DNA from: Streptomyces sp. LBL
Lineage (GTDB): Bacteria; Actinomycetota; Actinomycetes; Streptomycetales; Streptomycetaceae
Reading direction: 5' to 3'
DNA: 64,000 bases
NCBI RefSeq assembly: GCF_029893585.1
Contig: NZ_JARXYX010000028.1
Coordinates: 1 to 64,000 of the forward strand
The notes beneath the pieces were generated by a model, which saw nothing but the letters and a program-made list of their open reading frames with translations, ran no database searches and was not told where the DNA came from. Shown piece after piece: positions 25,342-33,816 of this stretch; the stretch's first letter is position 1; every line of letters begins with the position of its first letter. The translations under genes and the position numbers were made by a program.

Positions 25342-26216
25342 GTTTCCCCCAGCAATTTCTCGATGAAGGTTGTCGACTCACGTGGGGTGAGCGCCTGAGC
25401 TCGGATGATGCCATACCGCAGTTCGAGGATACGGAGCTGCCTGGGCTCGAAGACAGGTCGGCCGTTGGCTACGACCGGCGAACGCCCGACGGCCGAGCCA
25501 TCAGCGAACTTCAGCACCTCGATCCCGCCGTCCACTCCGGCGTGTTCCTCCCGATCCATGGGCATCACCTGTAGCTCGACGTTCCGCAACTGCCCTGCCG
25601 CAAGCAGGTGTTCGAGCTGGCACCGCAATGCCGTCCTCCCTCCGAGTGGACGTCGAAGCGTCCACTCCTCCAGGACGAAACTGAGTTCAGGCGCGGGGTC
25701 CCGCTCGAAGACGGCCTTGCGGGCCACACGGGCGGCGATGAACCGCTCGACCTCGTCTGCGGTGTAGGCGGGGCGCCGCATCAACAGCAGCCCGCGGGCG
25801 TACTCCGGTGTCTGCAGCAACCCATGGATGCTCAGCGGGTCGTAGAGCTGAAGCTCGACCGCCTTCGCCTCCCTCTGCGTCAGATCCCGCACCTTCTTCG
25901 GGTACCGGACCTTCTTCACGTCCTCCTTCATCGCCGAGAGCAGCCCGGCCGCTCCCAGTACCTCGTCGGCCTTGTCCAGATACTCGGGCCGGGGAATCCG
26001 CTTCCCACCCTCGATCTTGTAGACGAGGTCCTCGCCGTACCCGACGGCCTCCCCGAAGTCGGCGGCACGCATCCCCACCGCCTCCCGTCGCAGCTTCAGC
26101 TGCCGCCCCACCGTGGCCACCACCGCGAGACCCCAGTCGTCGTCCGGATCCACCTCCCAACCCGGCTCGTCCGTCTCGGTCTTGAGTCGCGCCGCGTTGC
26201 CGTCCACCTGCTGCAT
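25338..26216 (-). CDS. XRE-family regulator with DUF5753 domain (WhiJ-like)
   Basis: A 292-residue regulator. The ATG at 26216 follows GGAGAGGTG at good distance; a longer open frame to 26342 would add 42 residues without domain character. The helix-turn-helix lies near residues 35-90 (LKLRREAVGMRAADFGEAVG, then VYKIEGGKRIP). DUF5753 occupies about 105-285, with YDPLSIHGLLQTPEYARGLL and the LRRPLGG and FADGS motifs usual in the family. It is the upstream half of the DUF397 pair. It probably represses its own divergent promoter region at 26217-26371 and acts in development or secondary metabolism, as family members do. Confidence 0.92.
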   Translation of the reverse strand: MQQVDGNAARLKTETDEPGWEVDPDDDWGLAVVATVGRQLKLRREAVGMRAADFGEAVGYGEDLVYKIEGGKRIPRPEYLDKADEVLGAAGLLSAMKEDVKKVRYPKKVRDLTQREAKAVELQLYDPLSIHGLLQTPEYARGLLLMRRPAYTADEVERFIAARVARKAVFERDPAPELSFVLEEWTLRRPLGGRTALRCQLEHLLAAGQLRNVELQVMPMDREEHAGVDGGIEVLKFADGSAVGRSPVVANGRPVFEPRQLRILELRYGIIRAQALTPRESTTFIEKLLGET

Positions 26217-26371
26217 CTCGCACCTCTCCGTCGTACGCCTGTGCCGCGACGACTCCTCCCCGTAGGGCCGGTTCCGACAGCCCGGACACGGCCGGACAAC
26301 GCGCGGACGGTCACCGTACGCAACCGAGTCGTCACTGTTCACGGTAGGCGTATGCGGACACTCTGAGTGAC

Positions 26372-26857
26372 GTGATCCAGAAATCCGTCACTCCCGAGAC
26401 CCAGCCCGACCACCACATCCGCACCTTCGGCGTGCAGCTGTCACCCACGCCTCGCGGGGCCCGCCTCGCCCGGCTGCTCGCCACGGAGCAACTCCGTGCG
26501 TGGGGTCTCCCCTTCGACCCGGCACGCCAACTCGTCGCCGAACTCGCGGCCAACGCGGCCACGCACAGCCGCGTTCCCGGGCGGGACTTCCGGGTTGCCC
26601 TCCACCTCGTCGCGGACACCCTGCGCATCGAGGTGACCGACACGTGCGGGGACCGTCTGCCCCGCCTCCAAGATTCCGGATCCGACGCCGAGTCCGGTCG
26701 GGGCCTGGTCCTCGTCGAGGGGTTGGCCGACCGCTGGGGCGTCACCCAGGGACCGCACCCGCGCAAGACGATCTGGGCGGAACTCGACCTCTCACCGGAG
26801 CGCAGAAACGCGTGCTTCGGTGCGAGGGGCGCCCTCTTTCAAGAACCACGAAGGTGA
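26372..26857 (+). CDS. RsbW-type ATP-binding regulatory protein (HATPase_c_2)
   Basis: A 161-residue protein starting at GTG, divergent from the XRE regulator. It has the anti-sigma-kinase fold: an N box (ELAANAATHSR, residues about 57-67), a G1-like DTCGD (about 90-94), and a G2-like GRGLVLVEGLADRWG (about 110-124). In Streptomyces, single-domain ATPases of this kind commonly accompany WhiJ-type DUF397/XRE pairs. Whether this one has kinase activity is unknown. No sigma or anti-anti-sigma gene is adjacent. Confidence 0.88.
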   Translation: MIQKSVTPETQPDHHIRTFGVQLSPTPRGARLARLLATEQLRAWGLPFDPARQLVAELAANAATHSRVPGRDFRVALHLVADTLRIEVTDTCGDRLPRLQDSGSDAESGRGLVLVEGLADRWGVTQGPHPRKTIWAELDLSPERRNACFGARGALFQEPRR

Positions 26858-27059
26858 AAGAACCAGGCCAAGCCCCACCCCTCCCGCCCGCGCCGCAGGC
26901 CCGTCACCCGCGCGAGTGAACATCGCCAACTCGGCTGGCTTCCGGGCCCATTGCCTGCCTTACGCTCAGCGCAACACAACCGCAGACATGCAGCGGCCCT
27001 CGCCGGGACGGCAATCCCAGTGCGAGGGCCTCACCACCAAGGAAGCAAGGACCTTCCCG

Positions 27060-27938
27060 ATGGATAGGCAGAACCCTAGCGCGCCCTCGCGTGCCCGTGG
27101 CCCTGTTGCGGGGTACAAGCACCCGAACCGGCGCCCCCAGCAGTACCCCGGTGGTCTCGACCACGACCACACCCGCCACACCACCCGCTTCACGGTCGTC
27201 GGCAACCACCTCGCTCAGCACCCCGAGCTCTCGCTCGTCGCGATCGGGCTCGCCCTGCACATCCAGTCGCTGCCCAAGGGCGCCCGCGTCGACATCAAGA
27301 CCCTCACCTCCCGCTTCCCCGAGGGCGCCACCCGCATCGCCGCCGCCCTGCGTGAGCTGGAGGTCCACGGCTACCTCAGTCGCGTCCGCGAACGGGTCCC
27401 CGGCGGCCGTATCGTCACCCGTACGATCTCCTGCAACCAGCCCGGCCACCAGGGTAAATCGGCTGTCGACCACGCTCCGGGGACCCCGACGCAACCGAAG
27501 CAACCGAAGAAGCGCGCGCCCCGCAAGCCCCTCCCCGCCGTACCGCGCCCAGGCCACCCCGCGCCCGCTCTCCTCCAGGCCGCCACCGACCTCCTCGCCG
27601 ACCTCCGCCGCCAGGACTCCCGCCTGCTCCTCTCCGCCTGCGACACGGCACACCTCGCTCCGGGTGTCGCTGCCTGGCTGGAGCGGGACGTCACCCCCGC
27701 AGCCGTACGCCACGCGCTCACCGCCGACCTGCCGCCCGAGGGACCACGCCGTCCCGCCGCCCTCCTGGCTCACCGCTTGGCGGTCCAGCTTCCACCCCTG
27801 CCGCCGTTCCGCGCGCAGACCCCGCCGCCGACGGTCCGGCACCCGCTCCAGAACTGCGACGGCTGCGACCGCGCCTTCCGCTCCCCAACCCGAGGACGCT
27901 GCCATGACTGCCGCACTCCCGTTTCCGCCGTCGCCTGA
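27060..27938 (+). CDS. Winged-helix protein with C-terminal zinc ribbon
   Basis: A 292-residue protein. The ATG at 27060 is taken as the start because upstream in-frame sequence is non-coding in character. Residues about 35-135 look like a winged helix: LSLVAIGLALHIQSLPKGA, then a recognition region (TRIAAALRELEVHGYLSRV) and a basic wing. A Pro/Lys linker follows (about 140-165), then a helical region and a CDGC...CHDC zinc-ribbon-like end (about 268-285). Proteins with this layout are common in actinomycete regulatory islands and resemble replication-initiator or transcription-factor winged helices. Its target is unknown. Confidence 0.8.
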   Translation: MDRQNPSAPSRARGPVAGYKHPNRRPQQYPGGLDHDHTRHTTRFTVVGNHLAQHPELSLVAIGLALHIQSLPKGARVDIKTLTSRFPEGATRIAAALRELEVHGYLSRVRERVPGGRIVTRTISCNQPGHQGKSAVDHAPGTPTQPKQPKKRAPRKPLPAVPRPGHPAPALLQAATDLLADLRRQDSRLLLSACDTAHLAPGVAAWLERDVTPAAVRHALTADLPPEGPRRPAALLAHRLAVQLPPLPPFRAQTPPPTVRHPLQNCDGCDRAFRSPTRGRCHDCRTPVSAVA

Positions 27939-28005
27939 GCCTGTTGTGTCCGGTTCCTTGCGCTCGGTCCGGATACCCTGGCCAGGGCATCCTCTGGAGG
28001 ACACC

Positions 28006-28353
28006 ATGAGCACTCAGGCCGACCACGGGCACGAGTTGGTCCCCCGTCCTGAACTGACTCCCGATGCCTTGCGTGCTGCTCTTGCTGTCGTCGCTCCGTC
28101 CCGCCTGGAAGAGATGCAGGCCATGAAGGACGAGGCTTTCGCCAAAGCGGTCGAGTGGCAGTCGCTCAGTGCGGTGCGGAGCTGGGTCCTGATCTGGGCC
28201 AGGGAGATCGAGATCGCCCGGCGACCGGACCTGTCCGCCCGCTACACCGAGGCGGAGAATGCTCTGGAACACGAGGATCCGGCCGTCGCGCAGGAAGCCC
28301 TTCGCGAGTTGAGTGCGGTCCTCGAAGAGGCGCTGAGGGCAGTTCGCGAGTGA
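28006..28353 (+). CDS. DUF6247 family protein, possible antitoxin-like partner
   Basis: A 115-residue acidic, mostly helical protein with a good ribosome site (TGGAGG, 5 bases before ATG). The core PDALRAALAVVAPSRLEEM and the following AREIEIARRPDLSARY match, from memory, the DUF6247 family. Genes of this family are usually followed, with a start-stop overlap, by a small toxin-like gene. Here the overlap remains but the partner is cut to 17 codons (28350-28403). So this may be an orphaned antitoxin-like gene. Confidence 0.75.
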   Translation: MSTQADHGHELVPRPELTPDALRAALAVVAPSRLEEMQAMKDEAFAKAVEWQSLSAVRSWVLIWAREIEIARRPDLSARYTEAENALEHEDPAVAQEALRELSAVLEEALRAVRE

Positions 28354-28403
28354 GCTGGAAGTGGGAATACGCCTTCGGTGCAGAAGAGACCGGCCGCACC
28401 TGA
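28350..28403 (+). pseudogene. Remnant of a small toxin-like gene after DUF6247
   Basis: The GTG overlaps the stop of the DUF6247 gene (GTGA) and codes MSWKWEYAFGAEETGRT before a TGA. The first 12-14 residues look like the normal start of the proteins that follow DUF6247 genes, which from memory begin MSW.YEY. Everything beyond is gone and the mshB promoter begins about 45 bases later. I interpret it as a deletion that removed the partner gene. Confidence 0.5.
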
Positions 28404-28447
28404 GCGGGCAGATGGTCACCCGGACACCCAGGCTGCCGGAGGCCTCG

Positions 28448-28453
28448 TAGGGT
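28448..28453 (+). promoter_or_regulatory. Probable -10 box of mshB (leaderless)
   Basis: TAGGGT lies six bases before the mshB ATG and no ribosome site is at normal distance. This matches the leaderless-transcript pattern common in actinomycetes. No good -35 box is visible. Confidence 0.5.
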
Positions 28454-28459
28454 GGCCCC

Positions 28460-29401
28460 ATGACGGAACTGCCCGCCCGGCGTCTGCTGCTGGTGCACGC
28501 GCACCCGGACGACGAGTCGATCAACAACGGCGCGACCATGGCCCGGTACGCCGCCGAGGGTGCCCGGGTGACTCTGGTCACCTGCACGCTCGGCGAGCGC
28601 GGCGAGGTCATCCCGCCCGAACTGGCGCATCTGACCGGCGCCGCCCTGGGCGAGTGCCGGCTGCGTGAGCTCGCCGCCGCGATGGGTGCGCTCGGCGTCG
28701 ACGACTTCCGCCAGCTGGGCGGCGTGGGCCGCTACCGGGACTCCGGGATGATGGGCCTCGCCGACAACGACGACCCCGCCTGCTTCTGGCAGGCCGACGT
28801 CGACGAGGCCGCCGGGTACCTCGTCGACGTGATCCGCGAGGTACGCCCGCAGGTCCTCGTCACGTACGACGAGAACGGCGGCTACGGCCATCCCGACCAC
28901 ATCCAGGCCCACCGCGTCGCCATGCGGGCCGTCGAGCTGGCCGCGGAGGCGGGATACCGGGTCGACAAGGTCTACTGGAACCGGATGCCTCGCCCCGTCG
29001 CCGAGAAGGCCTTCGCCCGGCTGGAGCGGGAGCTGCCCGGCCTCCCCTTCACCGAGTCCGCCGTCATCGAGGACGTACCGGGGGTCGTCGACGACGAGCG
29101 GATCACCGCGGAGATCGACGGCTCCGCGTACGCCGCCGCCAAGACGGCCGCGATGCGGGCGCACGCCACCCAGATCACAGTCGCCGGGCTGTACTTCATC
29201 CTCTCCAACGAACTCGCGCAGCCTGTGTTCACCAGCGAGTACTACGAGCTGGTGTCTGGCGAACGGGCAGGTGAACGAGCGGGTGAACGGGCGGGTGTAC
29301 GAGAGACGGACCTGTTCGCGGGGATCCCGTCGGAGGGCGTCGAGCCGGAGGGTGTCAGGTCGGCGGGCGTCGAGTCCGACGGCGTCGAGGAGGCGTCATG
29401 A
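28460..29401 (+). CDS. mshB: Mycothiol biosynthesis deacetylase MshB
   Basis: A 313-residue zinc enzyme that removes the acetyl group from GlcNAc-Ins to give GlcN-Ins, the second unique step of mycothiol synthesis. The LmbE-type motif HAHPDDES places His15 and Asp18 as zinc ligands and Asp17 as catalytic base; His147 in GHPDH is the third ligand. These match M. tuberculosis MshB His13/Asp16/His147. The last 45 residues are an unusual repeat tail (GERA three times, then EGV/AGV/DGV units), probably disordered. The stop overlaps the next start (ATGA). Confidence 0.95.
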   Translation: MTELPARRLLLVHAHPDDESINNGATMARYAAEGARVTLVTCTLGERGEVIPPELAHLTGAALGECRLRELAAAMGALGVDDFRQLGGVGRYRDSGMMGLADNDDPACFWQADVDEAAGYLVDVIREVRPQVLVTYDENGGYGHPDHIQAHRVAMRAVELAAEAGYRVDKVYWNRMPRPVAEKAFARLERELPGLPFTESAVIEDVPGVVDDERITAEIDGSAYAAAKTAAMRAHATQITVAGLYFILSNELAQPVFTSEYYELVSGERAGERAGERAGVRETDLFAGIPSEGVEPEGVRSAGVESDGVEEAS

Positions 29402-29811
29402 GTGAGCGGGCGACTTCCATGCTGGCGCAGCCGCTGCAGCGGCCGTCCTTCGGGCGGGCCGCCGCCTACCTGGGGCTTTTCGTGCTCGGCGCGGTCGTAG
29501 GGGTGGCTGGGGCGCTGGTGCAGGCCGGTTGGTTCCCGGGCGGTCTGCTGCTCGCACTGGCCGGTGAGGCGGGGCTGTGTCTGGGCGGGGCGCGGGCCGC
29601 CGGCAGCCGGGCCGGAGCCGTCGCGCCGGCCGGTGGGTGGATCATCGCGGTCATCCTGGCCACCGTCAGCCGTCCGGAGGGCGACTTCGTCTTCGCCGCG
29701 GGTGGGGGCTCGTACCTCTTCCTGCTCGGAGGCATGGCTGTGGCTGTGATCTGCGCCACCCTTGGCCCGGGGCGGCAACCGGACGGCGATGACGTCCGAC
29801 TTGGCAAGTGA
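29398..29811 (+). CDS. DUF6113 membrane protein
   Basis: A 137-residue protein with four predicted membrane helices (about 22-42, 46-62, 75-92, 105-122). It has the DUF6113 look: AAAYLGLFVLGAVVGVAGALVQ at the start and GGSYLFLLGGMAVAVICA at the end. It is translationally coupled to mshB. The function of the family is unknown. Its steady association with mshB in Streptomyces suggests a link to mycothiol or envelope redox, but this is inference. Confidence 0.88.
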   Translation: MSERATSMLAQPLQRPSFGRAAAYLGLFVLGAVVGVAGALVQAGWFPGGLLLALAGEAGLCLGGARAAGSRAGAVAPAGGWIIAVILATVSRPEGDFVFAAGGGSYLFLLGGMAVAVICATLGPGRQPDGDDVRLGK

Positions 29812-29969
29812 CGTACCACTTCGCCGTACGACGTCGGTGGGAGTCCCGTGATGGTTTCCCCAGCGGTCGTGGGATACGCGCGGGAAGTGGCCAGTATGGT
29901 GGTGCGCGCCGCCGAGTCGCCCGAGAGAGGTCGTAACGCGGGCGGCGGAGCCAACCGGGAGAACCTGCC

Positions 29970-32576
29970 TTGAGTCGTGAAACTGACAGTTCGTCCTCCG
30001 GGCCCAACGGGCGCGGCGGAGCCGCCTACCCCTCGGGCACCCCGCCGTACGGGACGCCCGCGGTGTCCGACGGCGGCCCGGACGCGGGCCGTTCGGCCGC
30101 GCGGCCGGAAGAACGCAAGACCGAGACCACACTGACGACCCGGATCCGGATCAACATCCCCGGATCGCGGCCCATTCCGCCGGTCGTCATGCGCCAGCCC
30201 GTCGGCGAGATCGCGGCCACCGCGGCCACCGCGGCCACCGACGACAGCAAGGACGCCGAGGTGTCGGCGCCGGGCTCCGACCCGCCCACGGGCACGGTCG
30301 CACCGCCCGCCGAGTCCGGGCCGGGTGGTGAGGAGAAGACCAGCGACTGGTTCGCGCCCCGCAAGTCCGGGCCGGCCAAGGGTGGTCCGGGCAGCGGCTC
30401 GACCAACGGGGCCGGTGTGCCGGGAGTTTCGGGTGCGGTTGCCTCGGGCGGCGGTGCGGCTGCTTCCGGCGGTACGCGTCCCGGTGGCGTGGTCGGTTCC
30501 ATGAGCATTCCGGGCGGCCCGCGTTCCGGCGGTACGCACGGTGCCGGGCTGACCGGTGCGACCGGCGGCCCGGTGGCCCCCGGGCACGGCGGCGGCACCG
30601 GTTCCTTCGACGTCACCGAGGCACTGGCCGCCGGCTCGCCGGGCAACGGCTCCCGCCCCGGCGAACCGCGCCGCGACGACCTGCCGTACTTCTCGGAGAA
30701 CGGCGGCGGTCAGCGTGGCCCGGGTGGTCAGAGTGGCCCAGGTGGTCAGAGTGGTCCGGGCGGTCAGAGTGGTCCGGGCGGGCAGAGCCCTTTGAGTGCG
30801 TACGACCAGGATCTGAGCGGTTACGGCAGCCAGGGCGCCCCGGGCAGCCAGAACGGCCAGGGCGCGTACGGCGGTACGGGTGGCCCGGGGGGCCCGAGCG
30901 GTCCGGGGGGTCCGAGCGGCTTCAGCGGGTCGAACGGCCGCGGCGGGCCTGGCGGCGGTCACGGCGGTCCGCAGGGCCCCGCGGGCCCGACCAGCGGCCC
31001 GGTCACCGGCGACGGACCACTGGCCATCCCGCCCGCCGGCCCGGGTGCCAACGGCCTCGACGGATCGCGCGACTTCAACGCGCCCGACAGCTTCGGCGCG
31101 GGTGACACCTTCGGCGGGCGACCCGGCGGCCCGGGCGGCCCCGGCGCCCCGGGTGCTCCTGGCGGCATCGGCGGGCCTGGTGGGCCCTCCGGCATCGGCG
31201 GGCCCGGTGGCCCCTCCGGTACTGGTGGGCCTGGTGGGACCAGGGGGCCGGGCGGCCCCGGCGGCCCGAACGGCCCCTCCGGTCTCGCCGGACCCGGCAC
31301 CCCCGGTGCCCCCGGTGCCCCCGGCCCCCACGCCGGTCGCGGTCCCGGTGCGGGCCCCGCCTCAGGCCCCGGCGGGCTGAGTGACGACACCGCGATCCTC
31401 ACCCCGCAGAAGCCCGCCCCCGAACCCGGTCGCCCCGGCTTCGGGGGAGCCGCCGACAACGTGTCCGGGCACACCGTCACCAGCGGTATCCCCGTCGTGC
31501 CGTCAGACCGCACGGCGAGCTTCCCGCCCGGCGCGCACACCGACGGCCCGGCCCAGCGGACGGCCCCGAAGCCGCCCGGCACCGGTACGCAGAACGCGCC
31601 GGCCGCCTCCGCGCCCAAAAAGAAGAAGAAGGGGCGCAGCAAGCTGGTGCTGCTCGGTGTCGCCGTGTTCGTCATCGGCGGCGGTGCCTACGGCGCCGGG
31701 CTGCTGATGAACCACACCGACGTGCCCAAGGGCACCACCGTGCTCGGCGTCGACATCGGCGGCGGCACCCGGGACGACGCCGTCGAGAAGCTCAACAAGG
31801 CCTTCGACCCGCAGGTGAAAAAGGACCTGAAGCTCGCGGTGGACGGCAGGACGGTCACGCTCAAGCCGGAGCAGGCCGGCCTCCAGTTCGACATGCAGTC
31901 CACGGCGAGCGCGGCGGCCCAGAGCGACTACAACCCGGTCTCCGTGATCGGCTCGCTCTTCGGCAACCACCGGGTGGTCGCCCCGGTCCTGCCGGTCGAC
32001 GAGGAGAAACTGCACGCGGAACTCCAGGACGCCGCCGGCGGCTCCGGCTCGGTCACCGAGGGCACGGTCACGTTCAAGTCGGGCAAGGCCGTTGCCGTCT
32101 ACGGCAAGGCGGGCAAGGGCGTAGACGTCGACAAGTCGACCGACGCGGTCGCGGCGGCCTTCCGCACCCAGGTCGAGACCGGCACCACCGATCCGGTGGC
32201 CGTCCCGACGACCGCCCAGCAGCCGAAGGTCTCGAACGCCGAGGTCGACCGGTTCATGAAGGAGTTCGCGAAGCCGGCGATGTCGGACCTCGTGACGGTC
32301 AAGGCCGGCGCGGTGGAGGTCAAGTTCAGCCCGGAGAACTCGCTGTGGAAGTTCCTCGGGGCCAGGCCCGACGCCCAGGGCAAGCTGGTCGAGACCTACG
32401 ACACCGCCGCGCTGAAGGGGTTGTACGGCGGAGCCTTCGACGCCGTACTGATCACCCGGGCCAACGGTGAGAAGGCCCCGGTGTCGCCCCAGGACGTGAT
32501 CGACGCGATGCGCCCGGCGCTTCTCGGCAAGACGGCGGCGACCCGCGTCGCCACGATCGACACGAACCCGAGTTAG
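29970..32576 (+). CDS. Membrane protein with Gly/Pro-rich cytoplasmic arm and YoaR/PG-binding-4-like exterior domain
   Basis: An 868-residue protein from a TTG start with GGGAG about 8 bases upstream. Residues 1-545 are a low-complexity Gly/Pro/Ser-rich arm. It includes five GPGGQS units (about 250-273) and a collagen-like stretch with Gly at every third position for about 15 triplets (about 395-445). A poly-Lys segment then precedes one membrane helix (about 556-577), which by the positive-inside rule puts the arm in the cytoplasm. Residues 580-868 lie outside and show the GVDIGGGTRDDAVEKLN pattern of YoaR/peptidoglycan-binding-4 domains, present in two copies. The VanW domain often found with it is absent. 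A role at the cell wall is likely but the ligand is unknown. Confidence 0.85.
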   Translation: MSRETDSSSSGPNGRGGAAYPSGTPPYGTPAVSDGGPDAGRSAARPEERKTETTLTTRIRINIPGSRPIPPVVMRQPVGEIAATAATAATDDSKDAEVSAPGSDPPTGTVAPPAESGPGGEEKTSDWFAPRKSGPAKGGPGSGSTNGAGVPGVSGAVASGGGAAASGGTRPGGVVGSMSIPGGPRSGGTHGAGLTGATGGPVAPGHGGGTGSFDVTEALAAGSPGNGSRPGEPRRDDLPYFSENGGGQRGPGGQSGPGGQSGPGGQSGPGGQSPLSAYDQDLSGYGSQGAPGSQNGQGAYGGTGGPGGPSGPGGPSGFSGSNGRGGPGGGHGGPQGPAGPTSGPVTGDGPLAIPPAGPGANGLDGSRDFNAPDSFGAGDTFGGRPGGPGGPGAPGAPGGIGGPGGPSGIGGPGGPSGTGGPGGTRGPGGPGGPNGPSGLAGPGTPGAPGAPGPHAGRGPGAGPASGPGGLSDDTAILTPQKPAPEPGRPGFGGAADNVSGHTVTSGIPVVPSDRTASFPPGAHTDGPAQRTAPKPPGTGTQNAPAASAPKKKKKGRSKLVLLGVAVFVIGGGAYGAGLLMNHTDVPKGTTVLGVDIGGGTRDDAVEKLNKAFDPQVKKDLKLAVDGRTVTLKPEQAGLQFDMQSTASAAAQSDYNPVSVIGSLFGNHRVVAPVLPVDEEKLHAELQDAAGGSGSVTEGTVTFKSGKAVAVYGKAGKGVDVDKSTDAVAAAFRTQVETGTTDPVAVPTTAQQPKVSNAEVDRFMKEFAKPAMSDLVTVKAGAVEVKFSPENSLWKFLGARPDAQGKLVETYDTAALKGLYGGAFDAVLITRANGEKAPVSPQDVIDAMRPALLGKTAATRVATIDTNPS
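30716..30787 (+). repeat. 18-base coding tandem repeat (GPGGQS units)
   Basis: Four to five near-identical 18-base units code successive GPGGQS hexapeptides in the cytoplasmic arm of the YoaR-like protein. The units differ by only one or two silent changes, which points to recent expansion. Confidence 0.85.
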
Positions 32577-32603
32577 CCGGCGCACCTCCCAGCCGCACAC
32601 CGT

Positions 32604-32633
32604 GGAGGAGCCCGGACACCACCGGGCTCCTCC
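32604..32633 (+). terminator. Terminator after the YoaR-like gene
   Basis: GGAGGAGCCCGG at 32604-32615 pairs perfectly with CCGGGCTCCTCC at 32622-32633 around a six-base loop, 28 bases after the stop codon. Confidence 0.88.
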
Positions 32634-32865
32634 GACAGCGTCGTGAGCCTCCTCACCGGGCCCCCGGCGGCACCGGCAGCCCGATCACCAACCGGCTCCC
32701 GGCGCATCGCCCCGGCGCATCGCCCCGACGGATCGCCCCCGGCGTCCCGTCGGCGCCCGTTGTTCTCTCGCCCCCACGTCACATGCCGGCAGTGACATCT
32801 GTCATGCGGTTGTCGGGATCGCCGACACTGCCGGGCGCCCGGCCTCGGCGGCCATCCTGGACCAC
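32634..32865. other. Intergenic leader of the exporter operon
   Basis: No gene is seen. The sequence CATCCT lies seven bases before the ATG at 32866 and no ribosome site is evident, so a leaderless start is possible, although the first base of the box is atypical. Confidence 0.35.
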
Positions 32866-33816
32866 ATGACGACGACGGCTGTGACCACGACCGCCCCGGT
32901 GGTCGGATTCGATCAGGTGAGCAAGACCTACGGGAGCGTACGGGCCGTGGACGGTCTGACGCTGACCCTGCGCCCGGGGGAGACCGTGGCGCTGCTCGGC
33001 CCCAACGGCGCCGGCAAGTCCACCACCCTCGACCTGCTGCTCGGGCTCAAGCACCCCGACACCGGCACCGTCCGCCTCTTCGGCACCACCCCGCGCGAGG
33101 CGATCGTCGCCGGGCGGGTGGGCGCGATGCTGCAGAGCGGCGGCCTGATGGACGAGGTGACGGTCGCCGAGCTGGTCCGGCTCGCCTGCGACCTGCACCC
33201 GAAGCCGTACCGCCCCTCCGACGTGCTCGCTCGCGCGGGCGTCTCGCAGATAGCCGACCGCAAGGTCAACAAACTCTCCGGAGGCCAGGCCCAGCGGGTC
33301 CGCTTCGCGCTCGCCACCGCCGGGGACAGCGACCTGATCGTCCTGGACGAACCGACCACCGGCATGGACGTCACCACCCGTCAGGGCTTCTGGGCCACCA
33401 TGCGCGAACAGGCCGACCAGGGACGTACGGTCCTGTTCGCCACCCACTACCTCGAAGAGGCCGACGCCATCGCCGACCGCGTCCTCGTCCTGCACCGCGG
33501 CCGGCTGCTCGCCGACGGCACGGCCGCCGAGATCAAGGCCAAGGCGGGCGCCCGCCGGATCTCCTTCGACCTGGAGGGCGAGATCGACGAGCCGCCGATC
33601 CGGGCGCTCCCGTTCCTGACCTCGCTCACCGTGGCCAAAAGCGGCTCCGCCGCGGGCTCGGGCCAGACGATCCGTATCCAGTCCACCGACGCCGACGCGA
33701 CCGTCCACGCCCTCTACGGCCTCGGCCTCTATCCCCGCAACCTCGAAGTCGCCGGCCTCGGTCTGGAGCAGGCCTTCGTCGCCATCACCGCCGCCGAGGA
33801 GGCGAAGTCGCTGTGA
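32866..33816 (+). CDS. ABC exporter ATP-binding protein (DrrA-like)
   Basis: A 316-residue ATPase of the drug/daunorubicin exporter class. Walker A (GPNGAGKST) lies near residues 45-53, the signature LSGGQAQRV near 139, and Walker B (LIVLDEPTTGMD) near 157-168, followed by a THYLEEADAIADRV switch region. The C-terminal 80 residues form the DrrA-type accessory domain. The stop overlaps the permease start by 4 bases. With the next gene it should form an ABC-2 exporter. The two-component genes just downstream may regulate it or sense the same envelope signal. Confidence 0.92.
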   Translation: MTTTAVTTTAPVVGFDQVSKTYGSVRAVDGLTLTLRPGETVALLGPNGAGKSTTLDLLLGLKHPDTGTVRLFGTTPREAIVAGRVGAMLQSGGLMDEVTVAELVRLACDLHPKPYRPSDVLARAGVSQIADRKVNKLSGGQAQRVRFALATAGDSDLIVLDEPTTGMDVTTRQGFWATMREQADQGRTVLFATHYLEEADAIADRVLVLHRGRLLADGTAAEIKAKAGARRISFDLEGEIDEPPIRALPFLTSLTVAKSGSAAGSGQTIRIQSTDADATVHALYGLGLYPRNLEVAGLGLEQAFVAITAAEEAKSL

